DNA of 42,423 bases from PALSA-612 sp964595575 (GCA_964595575.1 CAZQRA010000023.1:1-42423); one strand, 5' to 3'. Shown: positions 7,093 to 14,489, counted from the first letter of the stretch. Notes: generated from the letters alone by a model not told the origin. Made by a program: numbers and translations.

Positions 7093-8043
7093 GTGGCCGA
7101 CTCCCCCTACCTCCCGGCGGCCGGGGTCCCGGTCGAGCGCGAGCCTGCCCTCGGCTACGCCATGGTGCTGACGGCGGCGACGCTGTTCGCGGTCAACGGC
7201 AGCGTCTCCAAGGTCGTCCTCGAGTCCGGCCTGTCCTCCCTCCGGCTCACCGAGGCCCGCTGCGCCGGAGCCCTCCTCGGCCTCGCCGCCATCGTCCTCG
7301 CCCGCTCCCCGGCCAGCCTCCGCATCCGTGGGCGAGAGCTCCTGTTCCTAGCCGTGTTCGGCGTGGGCGGGGTCGCCCTCGTCCAGCTCTTCTACTTCCT
7401 CGCCATCTCGCGCCTGGCCATCGGCATGTCCCTCCTCATCCAGTACACGGCCCCCCTCCTCGTCGCCCTGTGGGCGCGCCTGGTGGTGAAGGAGCCGGTT
7501 CGTCGCCGTATCTGGGTAGCCCTCGCCCTGGCCCTGGTCGGCCTGTCGGTGATGGTCGACGTCTACCGGGGGGTCGAGCTGAGCGGGCTCGGCCTCGTCT
7601 TCTCCCTGGCGGCGGCGGTCACCTTCGCCGCCTACCTGCTCTTGGCCGAGCGGGCGGTCGGCCGGCGCGACCCCATCTCCCTGCTCGCCTACGGCTTCCT
7701 CTTCGCCAGCCTCTTCTGGGCGGTCGTCCAGCCCTGGTGGAGCTTTCCTTGGGACACGGTGGCCCGCTCCACCTCCCTCCTCGGCAACCTGGCCCAGGTG
7801 AGCCTGCCCGTCTGGGCCCTGCTCGTGTGGGTGGTCGTTCCCGGCACCATCGCCCCCTTCCTCCTCATCGTGGGAGCCCTCCGCCACCTTCCCGCCACCA
7901 AGGTCGGGATCGTGGCCATGCTGGAGCCGGTGCTGGGCACGGTGGTGGCCTTCGCCTGGCTCGACCAGACCCTGGGGGCAGAGCAGCTCGTGGGCGGCGG
8001 CCTCGTCCTGGCCGCGATCCTGCTCGCCCAGACCGCCCGCTGA
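7093..8043 (+). CDS. EamA/DMT-superfamily permease
   Basis: Membrane protein of 316 residues with ten predicted hydrophobic helices arranged as two EamA repeats. The first spans roughly residues 22-155 (AMVLTAATLFAVNGSVSKVV onwards), the second the C-terminal half, ending in LEPVLGTVVAFAWLDQTLGA, a typical repeat end. Known: DMT permeases export or import small metabolites, often amino acids. No substrate can be read here. I chose the GTG at 7093 because of the -10 element 8 nt upstream. It reads away from tRNA-Pro and ends in a hairpin with a T-tract. Confidence 0.85.
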   Translation: MADSPYLPAAGVPVEREPALGYAMVLTAATLFAVNGSVSKVVLESGLSSLRLTEARCAGALLGLAAIVLARSPASLRIRGRELLFLAVFGVGGVALVQLFYFLAISRLAIGMSLLIQYTAPLLVALWARLVVKEPVRRRIWVALALALVGLSVMVDVYRGVELSGLGLVFSLAAAVTFAAYLLLAERAVGRRDPISLLAYGFLFASLFWAVVQPWWSFPWDTVARSTSLLGNLAQVSLPVWALLVWVVVPGTIAPFLLIVGALRHLPATKVGIVAMLEPVLGTVVAFAWLDQTLGAEQLVGGGLVLAAILLAQTAR

Positions 8044-8046
8044 CCG

Positions 8047-8082
8047 AGCGCCGCCGGAAGCTGCCGAGCGCTTTACTTTTTT
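8047..8082 (+). terminator. Rho-independent terminator after the EamA gene
   Basis: Hairpin with an AGCGC/GCGCT base (8047-8051 with 8068-8072) and inner CGG/CCG pairs, followed by a T-rich tract TTACTTTTTT through 8082. This is rare AT-rich sequence for this window and sits directly after the stop codon. Confidence 0.55.
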
Positions 8083-8094
8083 CCGCGGGGGCGT

Positions 8095-8100
8095 TAGCGT
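8095..8100 (+). promoter_or_regulatory. -10 element of candidate small RNA
   Basis: TAGCGT; transcription would start near 8106. A partial -35 match, TTTACT (8072-8077), sits 17 nt upstream, though it coincides with the T-tract of the previous terminator, so it may be accidental. Confidence 0.4.
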
Positions 8101-8105
8101 GCGCA

Positions 8106-8215
8106 GCACTGGGCGATGCGAGCCACGGCCTGAGCCCAGTGCAGAGGCCGTGGCGAGCGGTCAGGGAGAGCCCGCCGCGAGCGACCCCCCGGAGCGGCGG
8201 GCTCTCCTGCCTTTC
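8106..8215 (+). ncRNA. Candidate structured small RNA or ispH leader
   Basis: A noncoding stretch of about 110 nt between the EamA gene and ispH. Its 5' half has two perfect inverted repeats that interleave: GCACTGGGC (8106-8114) with GCCCAGTGC (8134-8142), and GCCACGGCCT (8122-8131) with AGGCCGTGGC (8145-8154). The right arm of the first lies entirely in the loop of the second, so the RNA must choose between two hairpins or form a pseudoknot. The 3' half is a perfect 14-bp stem (8165-8178 with 8194-8207), with CCCCCC in the loop, followed by a pyrimidine-rich CTGCCTTTCC. A -10 element ends 5 nt before the first arm. It may be an independent sRNA or an attenuator. The C6 loop recalls the actinobacterial 6C RNA, but the required second C-rich loop is absent. 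Confidence 0.45.
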
Positions 8216-8259
8216 CTTGGGCCTCTCTGCTTGCCGGCGCCCCCGGCTGCCAGGCGAGC

Positions 8260-8265
8260 TACCAT
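8260..8265 (+). promoter_or_regulatory. Leaderless -10 element of ispH
   Basis: TACCAT, 8 nt before the GTG at 8274. It lies downstream of the candidate RNA's terminator-like stem, so ispH can be transcribed on its own. Confidence 0.45.
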
Positions 8266-8273
8266 GGCCTTCC

Positions 8274-9221
8274 GTGGTCAAACGGGTCCTCTTGGCCTCG
8301 CCCCGCGGCTTCTGCGCCGGGGTGGAGCGAGCTATCGAGACGGTGGAGCGGGCGCTCGATCTCTACGGCCCTCCCGTCTACGTCCGCAAGCAGATCGTCC
8401 ACAACGTGCACGTCGTACGCGACCTCGAGCAACGGGGAGCCGTGTTCGTCGACAGCGAGCTCGACGTCCCCGAGGGAGCCACCCTCGTCCTCTCCGCCCA
8501 CGGCGTGGCCCCCTCGGTCTACGCCGCCGCCGCCGCCCGCGGGCTGCGCACTATCGACGCCACCTGTCCTTTGGTGACCAAGGTGCACGTGGAGGCCCGT
8601 CGCTACGCCGCCGAGGGGTACACGGTCGTCCTCATCGGCCACGAGGACCACGAGGAGGTGGAGGGCACCCGCGGCGAGGCCCCCGAGGCGATCCGGGTGG
8701 TGGCGACGACCGAGGAGGCGGAGGCGCTGCGCGTTCCCGACCCCGACCGGGTCGCCTACGTCACCCAGACGACCCTGTCCGTGGACGAGACCGCCGAGAT
8801 CGTACGGGCCCTCAAGCGCCGCTTCCCCAGGCTGCGGGGCCCGCGCCGCGAGGACATCTGCTACGCCACCACCAACCGCCAGCAGGCGGTCAAGAGCCTG
8901 GCCGCCGAGGTCGACCTCATGCTCGTGCTCGGCTCCTGCAACAGCTCGAACTCCCAGCGGCTGGTGGAGGTGGCCCGGGCAAGCGGAGTGGATGCCTACC
9001 TCATCGACGACGAGGGCGATATCGAGGAGCGCTGGCTGGAGGAGCGGGAGACGGTGGGGCTGACGGCGGGAGCGTCGGCTCCCGAGCGGCTGGTGGGCCG
9101 CGTGTGCGAGTGGTTCCGGGCGCGGGGGGTGACCGACATCAGGCCGTTCGGGTCGATGGTGGAGGACGTGCTGTTCCGGCTGCCGGTGGAGCTGCGGCGA
9201 GCGGCCAGCACCGCCGCCTAG
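8274..9221 (+). CDS. ispH: 4-hydroxy-3-methylbut-2-enyl diphosphate reductase
   Basis: Protein of 315 residues, the last enzyme of the MEP isoprenoid pathway, which reduces HMBPP to IPP and DMAPP with a [4Fe-4S] cluster. The three cluster cysteines are present: Cys14 in PRGFCAGVERAIE, Cys98 in DATCPLVTKVH and Cys222 in GSCNSSNSQRL. HNVHVV, AHGVAP and CYATTNRQQAV are also conserved. The frame is open far upstream, but homology begins at the GTG at 8274 (VKRVLLASPRGF). The -10 element 8 nt before it supports this start. Confidence 0.95.
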   Translation: MVKRVLLASPRGFCAGVERAIETVERALDLYGPPVYVRKQIVHNVHVVRDLEQRGAVFVDSELDVPEGATLVLSAHGVAPSVYAAAAARGLRTIDATCPLVTKVHVEARRYAAEGYTVVLIGHEDHEEVEGTRGEAPEAIRVVATTEEAEALRVPDPDRVAYVTQTTLSVDETAEIVRALKRRFPRLRGPRREDICYATTNRQQAVKSLAAEVDLMLVLGSCNSSNSQRLVEVARASGVDAYLIDDEGDIEERWLEERETVGLTAGASAPERLVGRVCEWFRARGVTDIRPFGSMVEDVLFRLPVELRRAASTAA

Positions 9222-9723
9222 GGCCACCGTCTGGGACGGGCGAGCCGCTTCGGCGCCTCGGCGATGATGCCCAGGTGGCGGGGGTCGGTGCTGCCGGCGG
9301 CGGGGGGCGGGAGCGCCGTCGAACCAGATCCCGGCCAGCTCGATGGGCGTGAGCGGCGGCGCCCAGCTTCCTCCGCCTCGCCGCCCGCTCCCCCGGCTCC
9401 GGCCGGGTCGGCGTGATCGCGACCAGGCTAGCGAGGAGGACGCGCCACTGCCCTCCCTCGTCCACGAACACGGCGGCGCAGGCGGCGCTCGCCCCCGCCT
9501 CCTCCCTGCCCTCGACCACCCCCACCGCCAGCCGAGCGGTGACGAGCTCCGCCCCGAGGAGGGAGTAGTCCTCCCCCAGCCCGCCGAGGCGCTCCCTCGA
9601 GGTGCCGCGCCGCCTTGGCCTCGACCGCTCGACCCCCGCGCGCTCCCCCGAGCAGGCGGCGACGAGGGCGGCGAGAGCGGTAAGCCAGGCCGCCCGGAGG
9701 AGAGCTACGCCGCTCGAGCCCAC
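9139..9723 (-). CDS. Possible lipoprotein downstream of ileS, 3' end uncertain
   Basis: From a GTG at 9723, with GAAGAGG as ribosome-binding site, the product begins with a signal peptide and lipobox (ALLRAAWLTALAALVAAC). A plausible domain follows, containing LGEDYSLLGAELVTARLAVG and AAVFVDEGGQWRVLLASLVA. After about residue 110 the sequence becomes Arg/Pro-rich and looks like out-of-frame translation, and it runs 83 nt into the 3' end of ispH on the other strand. Another minus frame near 9310-9365 reads LTPIELAGIWFDG, which looks more natural, so a frameshift or sequencing error near 9370-9420 is possible. I recognise no family. It lies 125 nt behind ileS on the same strand. Confidence 0.4.
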   Translation of the reverse strand: MGSSGVALLRAAWLTALAALVAACSGERAGVERSRPRRRGTSRERLGGLGEDYSLLGAELVTARLAVGVVEGREEAGASAACAAVFVDEGGQWRVLLASLVAITPTRPEPGERAARRRKLGAAAHAHRAGRDLVRRRSRPPPPAAPTPATWASSPRRRSGSPVPDGGPRRRCWPLAAAPPAAGTARPPPSTRTA

Positions 9724-9847
9724 GCCTCTTCGATGCCCGCGTTCCCCCGGACGGTGCGGAGGCCCGGGCGACCGGCGCCCGCAGGCGGCCACAGCCGCCG
9801 GCGAACGAGCGACGAGGCGCTCCCCTCGCCCTCCCCGCGAGCGACGG

Positions 9848-12800
9848 TCAAGCCTTGGCGATGGTGGGCTCGGGCGTACCTCCGTCCGTCTCCAGACGGA
9901 CGGCCAGCGTCTCCCGCTTGATCAGGTCGGCGTAGGCGAGGAGGTCCTGGGCGCTCTCGGGGAGCCTCACCACGATCCGGTCGGTGAGCTCGAGGCCTGC
10001 CTGCTTGCGGAGCTCGTTGAGGCGGCGAATCAGGTCGAGGGCCCGTCCCTCCCTCAGGAGCTCCTCGTCCAGGGTGGGGTCGAGCTCCACGCTGAGGGTG
10101 CCGTCGGAGGCGCTCGCCCACCCCTCGTGGACGGGCCGCTGCTCCCTGATCACCTCCTCCGGGGAGAGCACCTCGCCCTCCACGTGGACGGTATCCCCCT
10201 CCACCCGGAACCGACCCTCCGCCAAGGCCGCCCGCACCGCCGGCAGCTTGGCCCCCAGGCGGGGCCCGAGCAGGGGCAGGTTGGGCTTGAGCACCACCCG
10301 ATCCCGCCTCTCGGTCTCGAAGCGAGCCTCCTTCACCCGCAGCTCGTCGGCGATCTCGTGGGCGTGGGCGTGGGCGCGGGCGGCCCCGTACACCACGGCC
10401 AGGCGCAGCGGCTGCCGCAGCTTGATGCCCCGGGTGGCCCGCGCCTGGCGGCCGAGCTCGACCACCCGCCGCACCTCCGCTACCTCCTCCAGGAGATCCT
10501 CGTCGGGACGTTCCGCCCTGGGCCAGGAGGTCAGGAAGATCGAGCTGGGCGCCGACGGACAGGGGCCCCGCACCAGGTCCTGCCACAGGCGCTCGGCCAG
10601 GAAGGGCATGATGGGGGCAATCACCTGGGCCGCCCGCACGAGCGCGAACCAGAGCGTGCGCAGCGCCGTCTCCTCCCCCTCCCAGAAGCGCCGGCGGGAT
10701 CGTCGGATGTACCAGTTGGAGAGGTCGTCCACGTACTCCTCGAAGGCGGCCACCACCCGGTAGGTGAGGAAGGCCTCGTAGGCCTCGGTGGCCTCCTCGA
10801 CCAGGCGGTGGGTGCGGGCGACGAGCCAGCGGTCGAGCGGGCGCAGGTCGCCGCCGGGGCCCCCCTCCAGGTCCCCGAGCCGGGGCTGGAACTCCTCCAC
10901 GTTGGCGTAGTCGACGAAGAAGCGCACCGAGTTCCACAGGGTGAGGAGCTCCCGCTTCACCTCCTCGGCGGGGCCGAAGCCGAAGCGGAGGTTCTGGGTA
11001 GGCGGCTGTCGGCAGTAGAGCCAGCGCATGACGTCGGCTCCCATCCGGGCTAGGGCCTCGTCGGCCTCGATGGCGTTACCCAAGGAGCCGTGCATCTCCC
11101 GCCCGTGCTCGTCGAGCATCTTCTCGTAGCCGAGGACGCAGCGGTAGGGAGCCACGCCCACCAAGGCCACCGACATGAAGAGCTGGGAGTAGAACCACAG
11201 CCGGATCTGCTCCCGCATCTCCGACACCCAGTCGGCTGGGAACCACTGCTCCCAGTAGCCGTGGTCGGGGAGGTCGGCCCCGGACAGGCCGCGGGAGGCC
11301 CCGGTGGCGTAGCCTCCTGGGACCCAGGCGGGGCTCTGCCAGCCCAGCGTGGAGAAGGGGACGATCCCGGCGTCGAGCCACACGTCTCCCACCTCCGGGA
11401 TCCGCCGCACCTCCTCGCCGCAGGCAGGGCAGTGGATGACCACCTCGTCGATCCAGGGCCGGTGCAGCTCCTCGAGCTGGTCGAGGCCCCGTACCGCCCG
11501 CTCCTCCAGCTCTTGCCGGGAGCCGATCACGGTCAGGTGGCCGCAGCGGCAGGGGTAGAAGGGCAAGGGAAGGCCGTAGTAGCGGCGGCGGGAGATGTTC
11601 CAGTCGCCCATGTTGCGCAGCCAGTCGTCCATGCGCTTGCCGAAGTAGTCGGGAATCCAGCGCACGGTGGCGTTGGCCTGGAGGAGGAGCGGCCGCAGCT
11701 CGTCCACGGCGATGAACCAGTCCTCGGTGACCCGGAAGATGAGGGGCGTCTCGCACCGCCAGCAGTGGGGGTAGCGGTGCTCGTAGAGGCCGGCCTCGAC
11801 CAGCAGGCCCCGCTCCCTGAGATCGCCGATGATCTGGTCGGCGGCCGCGTGCGCTCCCTCCCCGTGCAACCAGCCGTAGTCGGGGTAGAAGCGGCCGGCC
11901 TCGTCCACGGGGGCGAGGACGGCGAGGCCGTGCTCCTGGGCCAGCTCGAAGTCCTCGGCCCCACAGCCGGGGGCGATGTGGACGATGCCCGTGCCCTCGT
12001 CCAGGGTGACCTCGTCCCAGGGAATGACCCGGTGCTCGATCCCCGCCGCCGCGGGCAGGTGGTCGTAGGGCCCCTGGTAGCGGAGGCCGACGAGCTCGCT
12101 CCCCCGCGCCCGCCGCACGTACTCCTCGTCGGGGAACCGAGCCACCGCGTACCACTCGCCGTCGCGGGTGAGGCCGTACTCGGCCTCGGGGTGGACGGCC
12201 GCGGCCACGTTGGCGGGGAGCGTCCACGGGGTCGTCGTCCAGACGACGAGCGCCTCGCCGTGGCGGTCGCGCAGCGGGAGGCGCACGAGGAGGGAAGGGT
12301 CGACCTTCTCCCTGTAGGCATCGCCGGTGTGGAGCTCATGCTGGGAGATCGAGGTGCCGCAGCGGGGGCACCACTCTGTGGCCCTGTTGCCGAGGTAGAG
12401 CCAGCCGCGCTCGTGGACGATCTTGAGGAACCGCCAGATGTACTCGATGTTGGTGTCGGAGAAGGTGTAGTAGTCGTTGCCCCAGTCCATCCACTGCCCC
12501 AGGCGCTTGGACTGGCGGGTGATCTCCCCTGCCGACCAGATCACCTTCTCCCGGCAGCGGCGGGCGAACTCGGCCAGGCCGTACTCCTCGATCTCGCGCT
12601 TGGAGTTGAGGCCCAGCTCCCGCTCCACCCCGACCTCGATCCACAGGCCCTGGCAGTCGAAGCCGTTCTGGTAGCGCTGGTCGAAGCCGCGCAGGGCCTT
12701 GTACCGCTGGAAGACGTCCTTGAGGGTCCGCCCCCACAGGTGGTGGACGCCCATGACCTTGTTGGCCGTGATGGGCCCGTCGATGAAGCTCCACCGAGGC

Positions 12801-12922
12801 CCGCCCCGGTTCTTCTCCCGCAGGCGCTCGAAGGTGCGCTCCTTCTCCCAGAGGTCGAGGATCTCAAGCTCCAGGGAGGAGTGGTCGGGAACGGGCGGGA
12901 GCGTGGGGAAGAGGCGGGCCAC
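9848..12922 (-). CDS. ileS: Isoleucyl-tRNA synthetase
   Basis: Class I aminoacyl-tRNA synthetase of 1024 residues that charges tRNA-Ile. The HIGH signature region reads GVHHLWGRTLKD (residues 59-70), preceded by ITANKVM. The editing (CP1) domain follows, with WTTTPWTLPANVAAAVHPEA. The KMSKS position reads REMHGSLGNAIEADEAL (Met610, Ser613, Asn616), so the canonical lysines are replaced. The anticodon-binding domain includes LTLWNSVRFFVDYANVEEF. The true start is the GTG at 12922, with a perfect TACAAT 6 nt before it. The frame is open to 13024, but that extension is Arg/Pro-rich and lies upstream of the promoter. Members of this divergent IleRS group commonly carry MHKS/MHGS variants. Confidence 0.93.
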   Translation of the reverse strand: MARLFPTLPPVPDHSSLELEILDLWEKERTFERLREKNRGGPRWSFIDGPITANKVMGVHHLWGRTLKDVFQRYKALRGFDQRYQNGFDCQGLWIEVGVERELGLNSKREIEEYGLAEFARRCREKVIWSAGEITRQSKRLGQWMDWGNDYYTFSDTNIEYIWRFLKIVHERGWLYLGNRATEWCPRCGTSISQHELHTGDAYREKVDPSLLVRLPLRDRHGEALVVWTTTPWTLPANVAAAVHPEAEYGLTRDGEWYAVARFPDEEYVRRARGSELVGLRYQGPYDHLPAAAGIEHRVIPWDEVTLDEGTGIVHIAPGCGAEDFELAQEHGLAVLAPVDEAGRFYPDYGWLHGEGAHAAADQIIGDLRERGLLVEAGLYEHRYPHCWRCETPLIFRVTEDWFIAVDELRPLLLQANATVRWIPDYFGKRMDDWLRNMGDWNISRRRYYGLPLPFYPCRCGHLTVIGSRQELEERAVRGLDQLEELHRPWIDEVVIHCPACGEEVRRIPEVGDVWLDAGIVPFSTLGWQSPAWVPGGYATGASRGLSGADLPDHGYWEQWFPADWVSEMREQIRLWFYSQLFMSVALVGVAPYRCVLGYEKMLDEHGREMHGSLGNAIEADEALARMGADVMRWLYCRQPPTQNLRFGFGPAEEVKRELLTLWNSVRFFVDYANVEEFQPRLGDLEGGPGGDLRPLDRWLVARTHRLVEEATEAYEAFLTYRVVAAFEEYVDDLSNWYIRRSRRRFWEGEETALRTLWFALVRAAQVIAPIMPFLAERLWQDLVRGPCPSAPSSIFLTSWPRAERPDEDLLEEVAEVRRVVELGRQARATRGIKLRQPLRLAVVYGAARAHAHAHEIADELRVKEARFETERRDRVVLKPNLPLLGPRLGAKLPAVRAALAEGRFRVEGDTVHVEGEVLSPEEVIREQRPVHEGWASASDGTLSVELDPTLDEELLREGRALDLIRRLNELRKQAGLELTDRIVVRLPESAQDLLAYADLIKRETLAVRLETDGGTPEPTIAKA

Positions 12923-12928
12923 GGGGCG

Positions 12929-12934
12929 ATTGTA
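12929..12934 (-). promoter_or_regulatory. Leaderless -10 element of ileS
   Basis: TACAAT on the minus strand, exactly 6 nt from the GTG at 12922. It is the closest match to TATAAT among the leaderless promoters here and decides the ileS start. Confidence 0.65.
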
Positions 12935-13043
12935 GAGAGGGGAAGAGGGATAGCCCCTCGGACGTTTAGGCTTCCAGCGCCGTGGCCGCGCAGGCTGCCG
13001 GCGCCGTCGGAAACCACGAGACAAGGAGAGAGGCTAGCTACTC

Positions 13044-13370
13044 ATGGCAAAGGACGTAACCGAGGCCACCTTCGAGGAGGAGGTGCTGAAGAGCGAGATC
13101 CCGGTCCTGGTCGACTTTTGGGCGGAGTGGTGCGGGCCCTGCCACGCCGTCGCCCCCGTGCTCGACAAGATCGCCGAGGAGCGCCAGGGCGAGCTCAAGC
13201 TCGTCAAGGTGAACATCGACCAAGAGCAGGGCCTGGCCATGCGCTACGGGGTCATGTCGATCCCCACCATGATCCTGTTCAAGGAGGGAGAGCCGGCCGC
13301 GATCGCGGTGGGCGCCCAGCCGAAGAGCGCGATCGAGCGCGCCCTGGGCCTGGAGCCGGTGGCCGCTTAG
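13044..13370 (+). CDS. trxA: Thioredoxin
   Basis: Protein of 108 residues with the classic active site Trp29-Cys30-Gly31-Pro32-Cys33 (AEWCGPCHAVAPVL), the DKIAEE helix and the cis-proline loop SIPTMILFKEGEP. It is a full-length cytosolic dithiol-disulfide reductant. The ATG is preceded by AAGGAGAG about 13 nt upstream, so this gene appears to have a leader, unlike many neighbours. It is divergent from ileS. Its 3' end including the stop codon is tandemly duplicated (13365-13414). Confidence 0.95.
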   Translation: MAKDVTEATFEEEVLKSEIPVLVDFWAEWCGPCHAVAPVLDKIAEERQGELKLVKVNIDQEQGLAMRYGVMSIPTMILFKEGEPAAIAVGAQPKSAIERALGLEPVAA

Positions 13371-13414
13371 TTACAGGCTAGAGCTTGGGGCTTAGTTACG
13401 GGCGAGAGCTTGCG
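13365..13414. repeat. 25-bp tandem duplication over the trxA stop codon
   Basis: Two adjacent copies, 13365-13389 and 13390-13414, identical at 22 of 25 positions. Both begin GCTTAGTTAC and contain AGAGCTTG. The TAG of the first copy is the trxA stop. Confidence 0.85.
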
Positions 13415-13420
13415 GCCCGG

Positions 13421-13939
13421 TCAGCGCCCCGTCCTCCTTCGCCAGGTCGCGATGGCCTCGGCCACGTTGCGGAAGGCGATCTCCTCCGGCGGGGGAAGCT
13501 CGGCGGGCGCGAACCAGCGAAGCTCGGAGACGTCGTCGGCGGCCTGCGGCTGGCCACCGACGACCCTGGCCGTCCAGTAGAGGTTGAGGGTGGCAGGAGC
13601 ATCCTCGCCCTCCCCGTAGCGGTCGACGAAGACGCCCACGATGTCCTCGGGCTCGATCTCCAGCCCCGTCTCCTCGCGGAGCTCGCGGCGTAGGGCGTCG
13701 AGCGGATGCTCGCCCTCCTGGAGGAAGCCTCCCGGCAAGTCCCACTTCCCCTTGTCGGGATCGCGGGCCCGCCGCACGAGGAGCAGCCGCCCCTCCTCGT
13801 CCACGCACAGGGCGCAGGCCGTGGGGTCGGAGTGGGCGTAGATGACGAAGCCGCAGGCCGGGCAGGCGGCCCGCCCCTCGCCCACGGCTAGCCTGCCGGC
13901 GCAGCGGGGGCAGAACCTCCAGCCGACGAGTCGTCCCAC
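13421..13939 (-). CDS. Nudix hydrolase with N-terminal zinc ribbon (NudC-like)
   Basis: Protein of 172 residues. It starts with a four-cysteine zinc ribbon (Cys10, Cys13, Cys26, Cys29: FCPRCAGRL and AACPACGF). A Nudix domain follows whose box fits GX5EX7REUXEEXGU exactly, from Gly71 to Leu93 (GGFLQEGEHP to REETGLEI). The enzyme would hydrolyse a nucleoside diphosphate linked to another group with Mg2+ help. The ribbon-plus-Nudix layout resembles NADH pyrophosphatases, but the protein is short and lacks the intermediate domain, so ADP-sugar or NAD substrates are both possible. The GTG start lies 7 nt after a -10 element shared with the divergent cNMP-domain gene. Confidence 0.9.
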   Translation of the reverse strand: MGRLVGWRFCPRCAGRLAVGEGRAACPACGFVIYAHSDPTACALCVDEEGRLLLVRRARDPDKGKWDLPGGFLQEGEHPLDALRRELREETGLEIEPEDIVGVFVDRYGEGEDAPATLNLYWTARVVGGQPQAADDVSELRWFAPAELPPPEEIAFRNVAEAIATWRRRTGR

Positions 13940-13945
13940 GCTCGC

Positions 13946-13952
13946 AACAATA
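13946..13952. promoter_or_regulatory. Shared -10 region of two divergent leaderless genes
   Basis: On the minus strand TATTGT (13947-13952) lies 7 nt before the Nudix GTG at 13939. On the plus strand AACAAT (13946-13951) lies 6 nt before the cNMP-domain GTG at 13958. The two hexamers overlap, so both start codons, 18 bp apart, seem to be served by one melted region. Confidence 0.5.
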
Positions 13953-13957
13953 CGACC

Positions 13958-14341
13958 GTGAGCCCCCGCTTGGTGCCCGCCACCGTCGGCGAGCTCAGCC
14001 GCTGCCCGCTCCTGGCCGAGCTGCCGGGGGAGCGTCTGGCCGAGCTTGCCCGCCGCATGCGCCGGGAGGACGTGCCGGCCGGAGGGGCGCCCGAGCTACC
14101 AGGCACGCCGGGCGGACGGTTCTACGTCGTCCTCTCGGGCGTCCTGGCGACCCAGGACCCCGGCCTAGGTCGACGCCGGATCCTGCGGCCGGGCGACTAC
14201 TTCGGGGGGGTGGCGGGGGGCTCGGGCGCTCCCCGCGCCGCCTCTGTTCGCGCCCTCACCCCCTCGGTGCTGGCAAGCTGCGACGCGCAGACGTTCGAGG
14301 CGCTCCTCCGCCCCTTCCTTCCCGACTCTCCCCGCCACTGA
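13958..14341 (+). CDS. Stand-alone cyclic nucleotide-binding-like domain protein
   Basis: Protein of 127 residues with the cNMP-binding beta-roll pattern: LLAELPGERLAELARRMRRE (lead-in helix), FYVVLSGVLA, RRRILRPGDYFG and ASVRALTPSVLASCDAQTFEALL. The phosphate-binding cassette, normally FGExALL with RAAT, is degenerate here (FGGVAGG, then RAASVRA). Nucleotide binding is therefore doubtful. There is no attached DNA-binding helix-turn-helix or channel domain. The role is unknown; a small regulatory or structural module is the most that can be said. Confidence 0.7.
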   Translation: MSPRLVPATVGELSRCPLLAELPGERLAELARRMRREDVPAGGAPELPGTPGGRFYVVLSGVLATQDPGLGRRRILRPGDYFGGVAGGSGAPRAASVRALTPSVLASCDAQTFEALLRPFLPDSPRH

Positions 14342-14363
14342 CCCGGATCGGACGTAGCCCGGC

Positions 14364-14383
14364 CGGGCCCGGCCTTCGGCCCG
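14364..14383 (+). terminator. Possible terminator hairpin after the cNMP-domain gene
   Basis: CGGGCC/GGCCCG stem (14364-14369 with 14378-14383) with loop CGGCCTTC, 22 nt after the stop and followed by a C/T-rich stretch. Confidence 0.35.
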
Positions 14384-14476
14384 AGCCTGCTCCCTTCCTG
14401 TCACAGCCCTGCACCAGCGCCCACGGAGGAATGCGCCCCCGCGCTGAGGGACTGTCCCTGGGGCGTGTCCGTGAGA

Positions 14477-14482
14477 GATACT
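14477..14482 (+). promoter_or_regulatory. Leaderless -10 element of the RidA-like gene
   Basis: GATACT, 7 nt before the ATG at 14490. It differs from TATACT in one base. Confidence 0.45.
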
Positions 14483-14489
14483 GGCGGGA

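Noticed and set aside
8106..8154. Fluoride, TPP, cobalamin, c-di-GMP or SRP RNA identity for the structured region
   Set aside because: I compared the remembered core motifs of each and none is present; the match to 6C RNA is limited to one C-rich loop.
12923..13024. N-terminal extension of IleRS to 13024
   Set aside because: The extra 34 residues are Arg/Pro-rich, unlike the family, and lie upstream of the TACAAT element that fixes the start at 12922.
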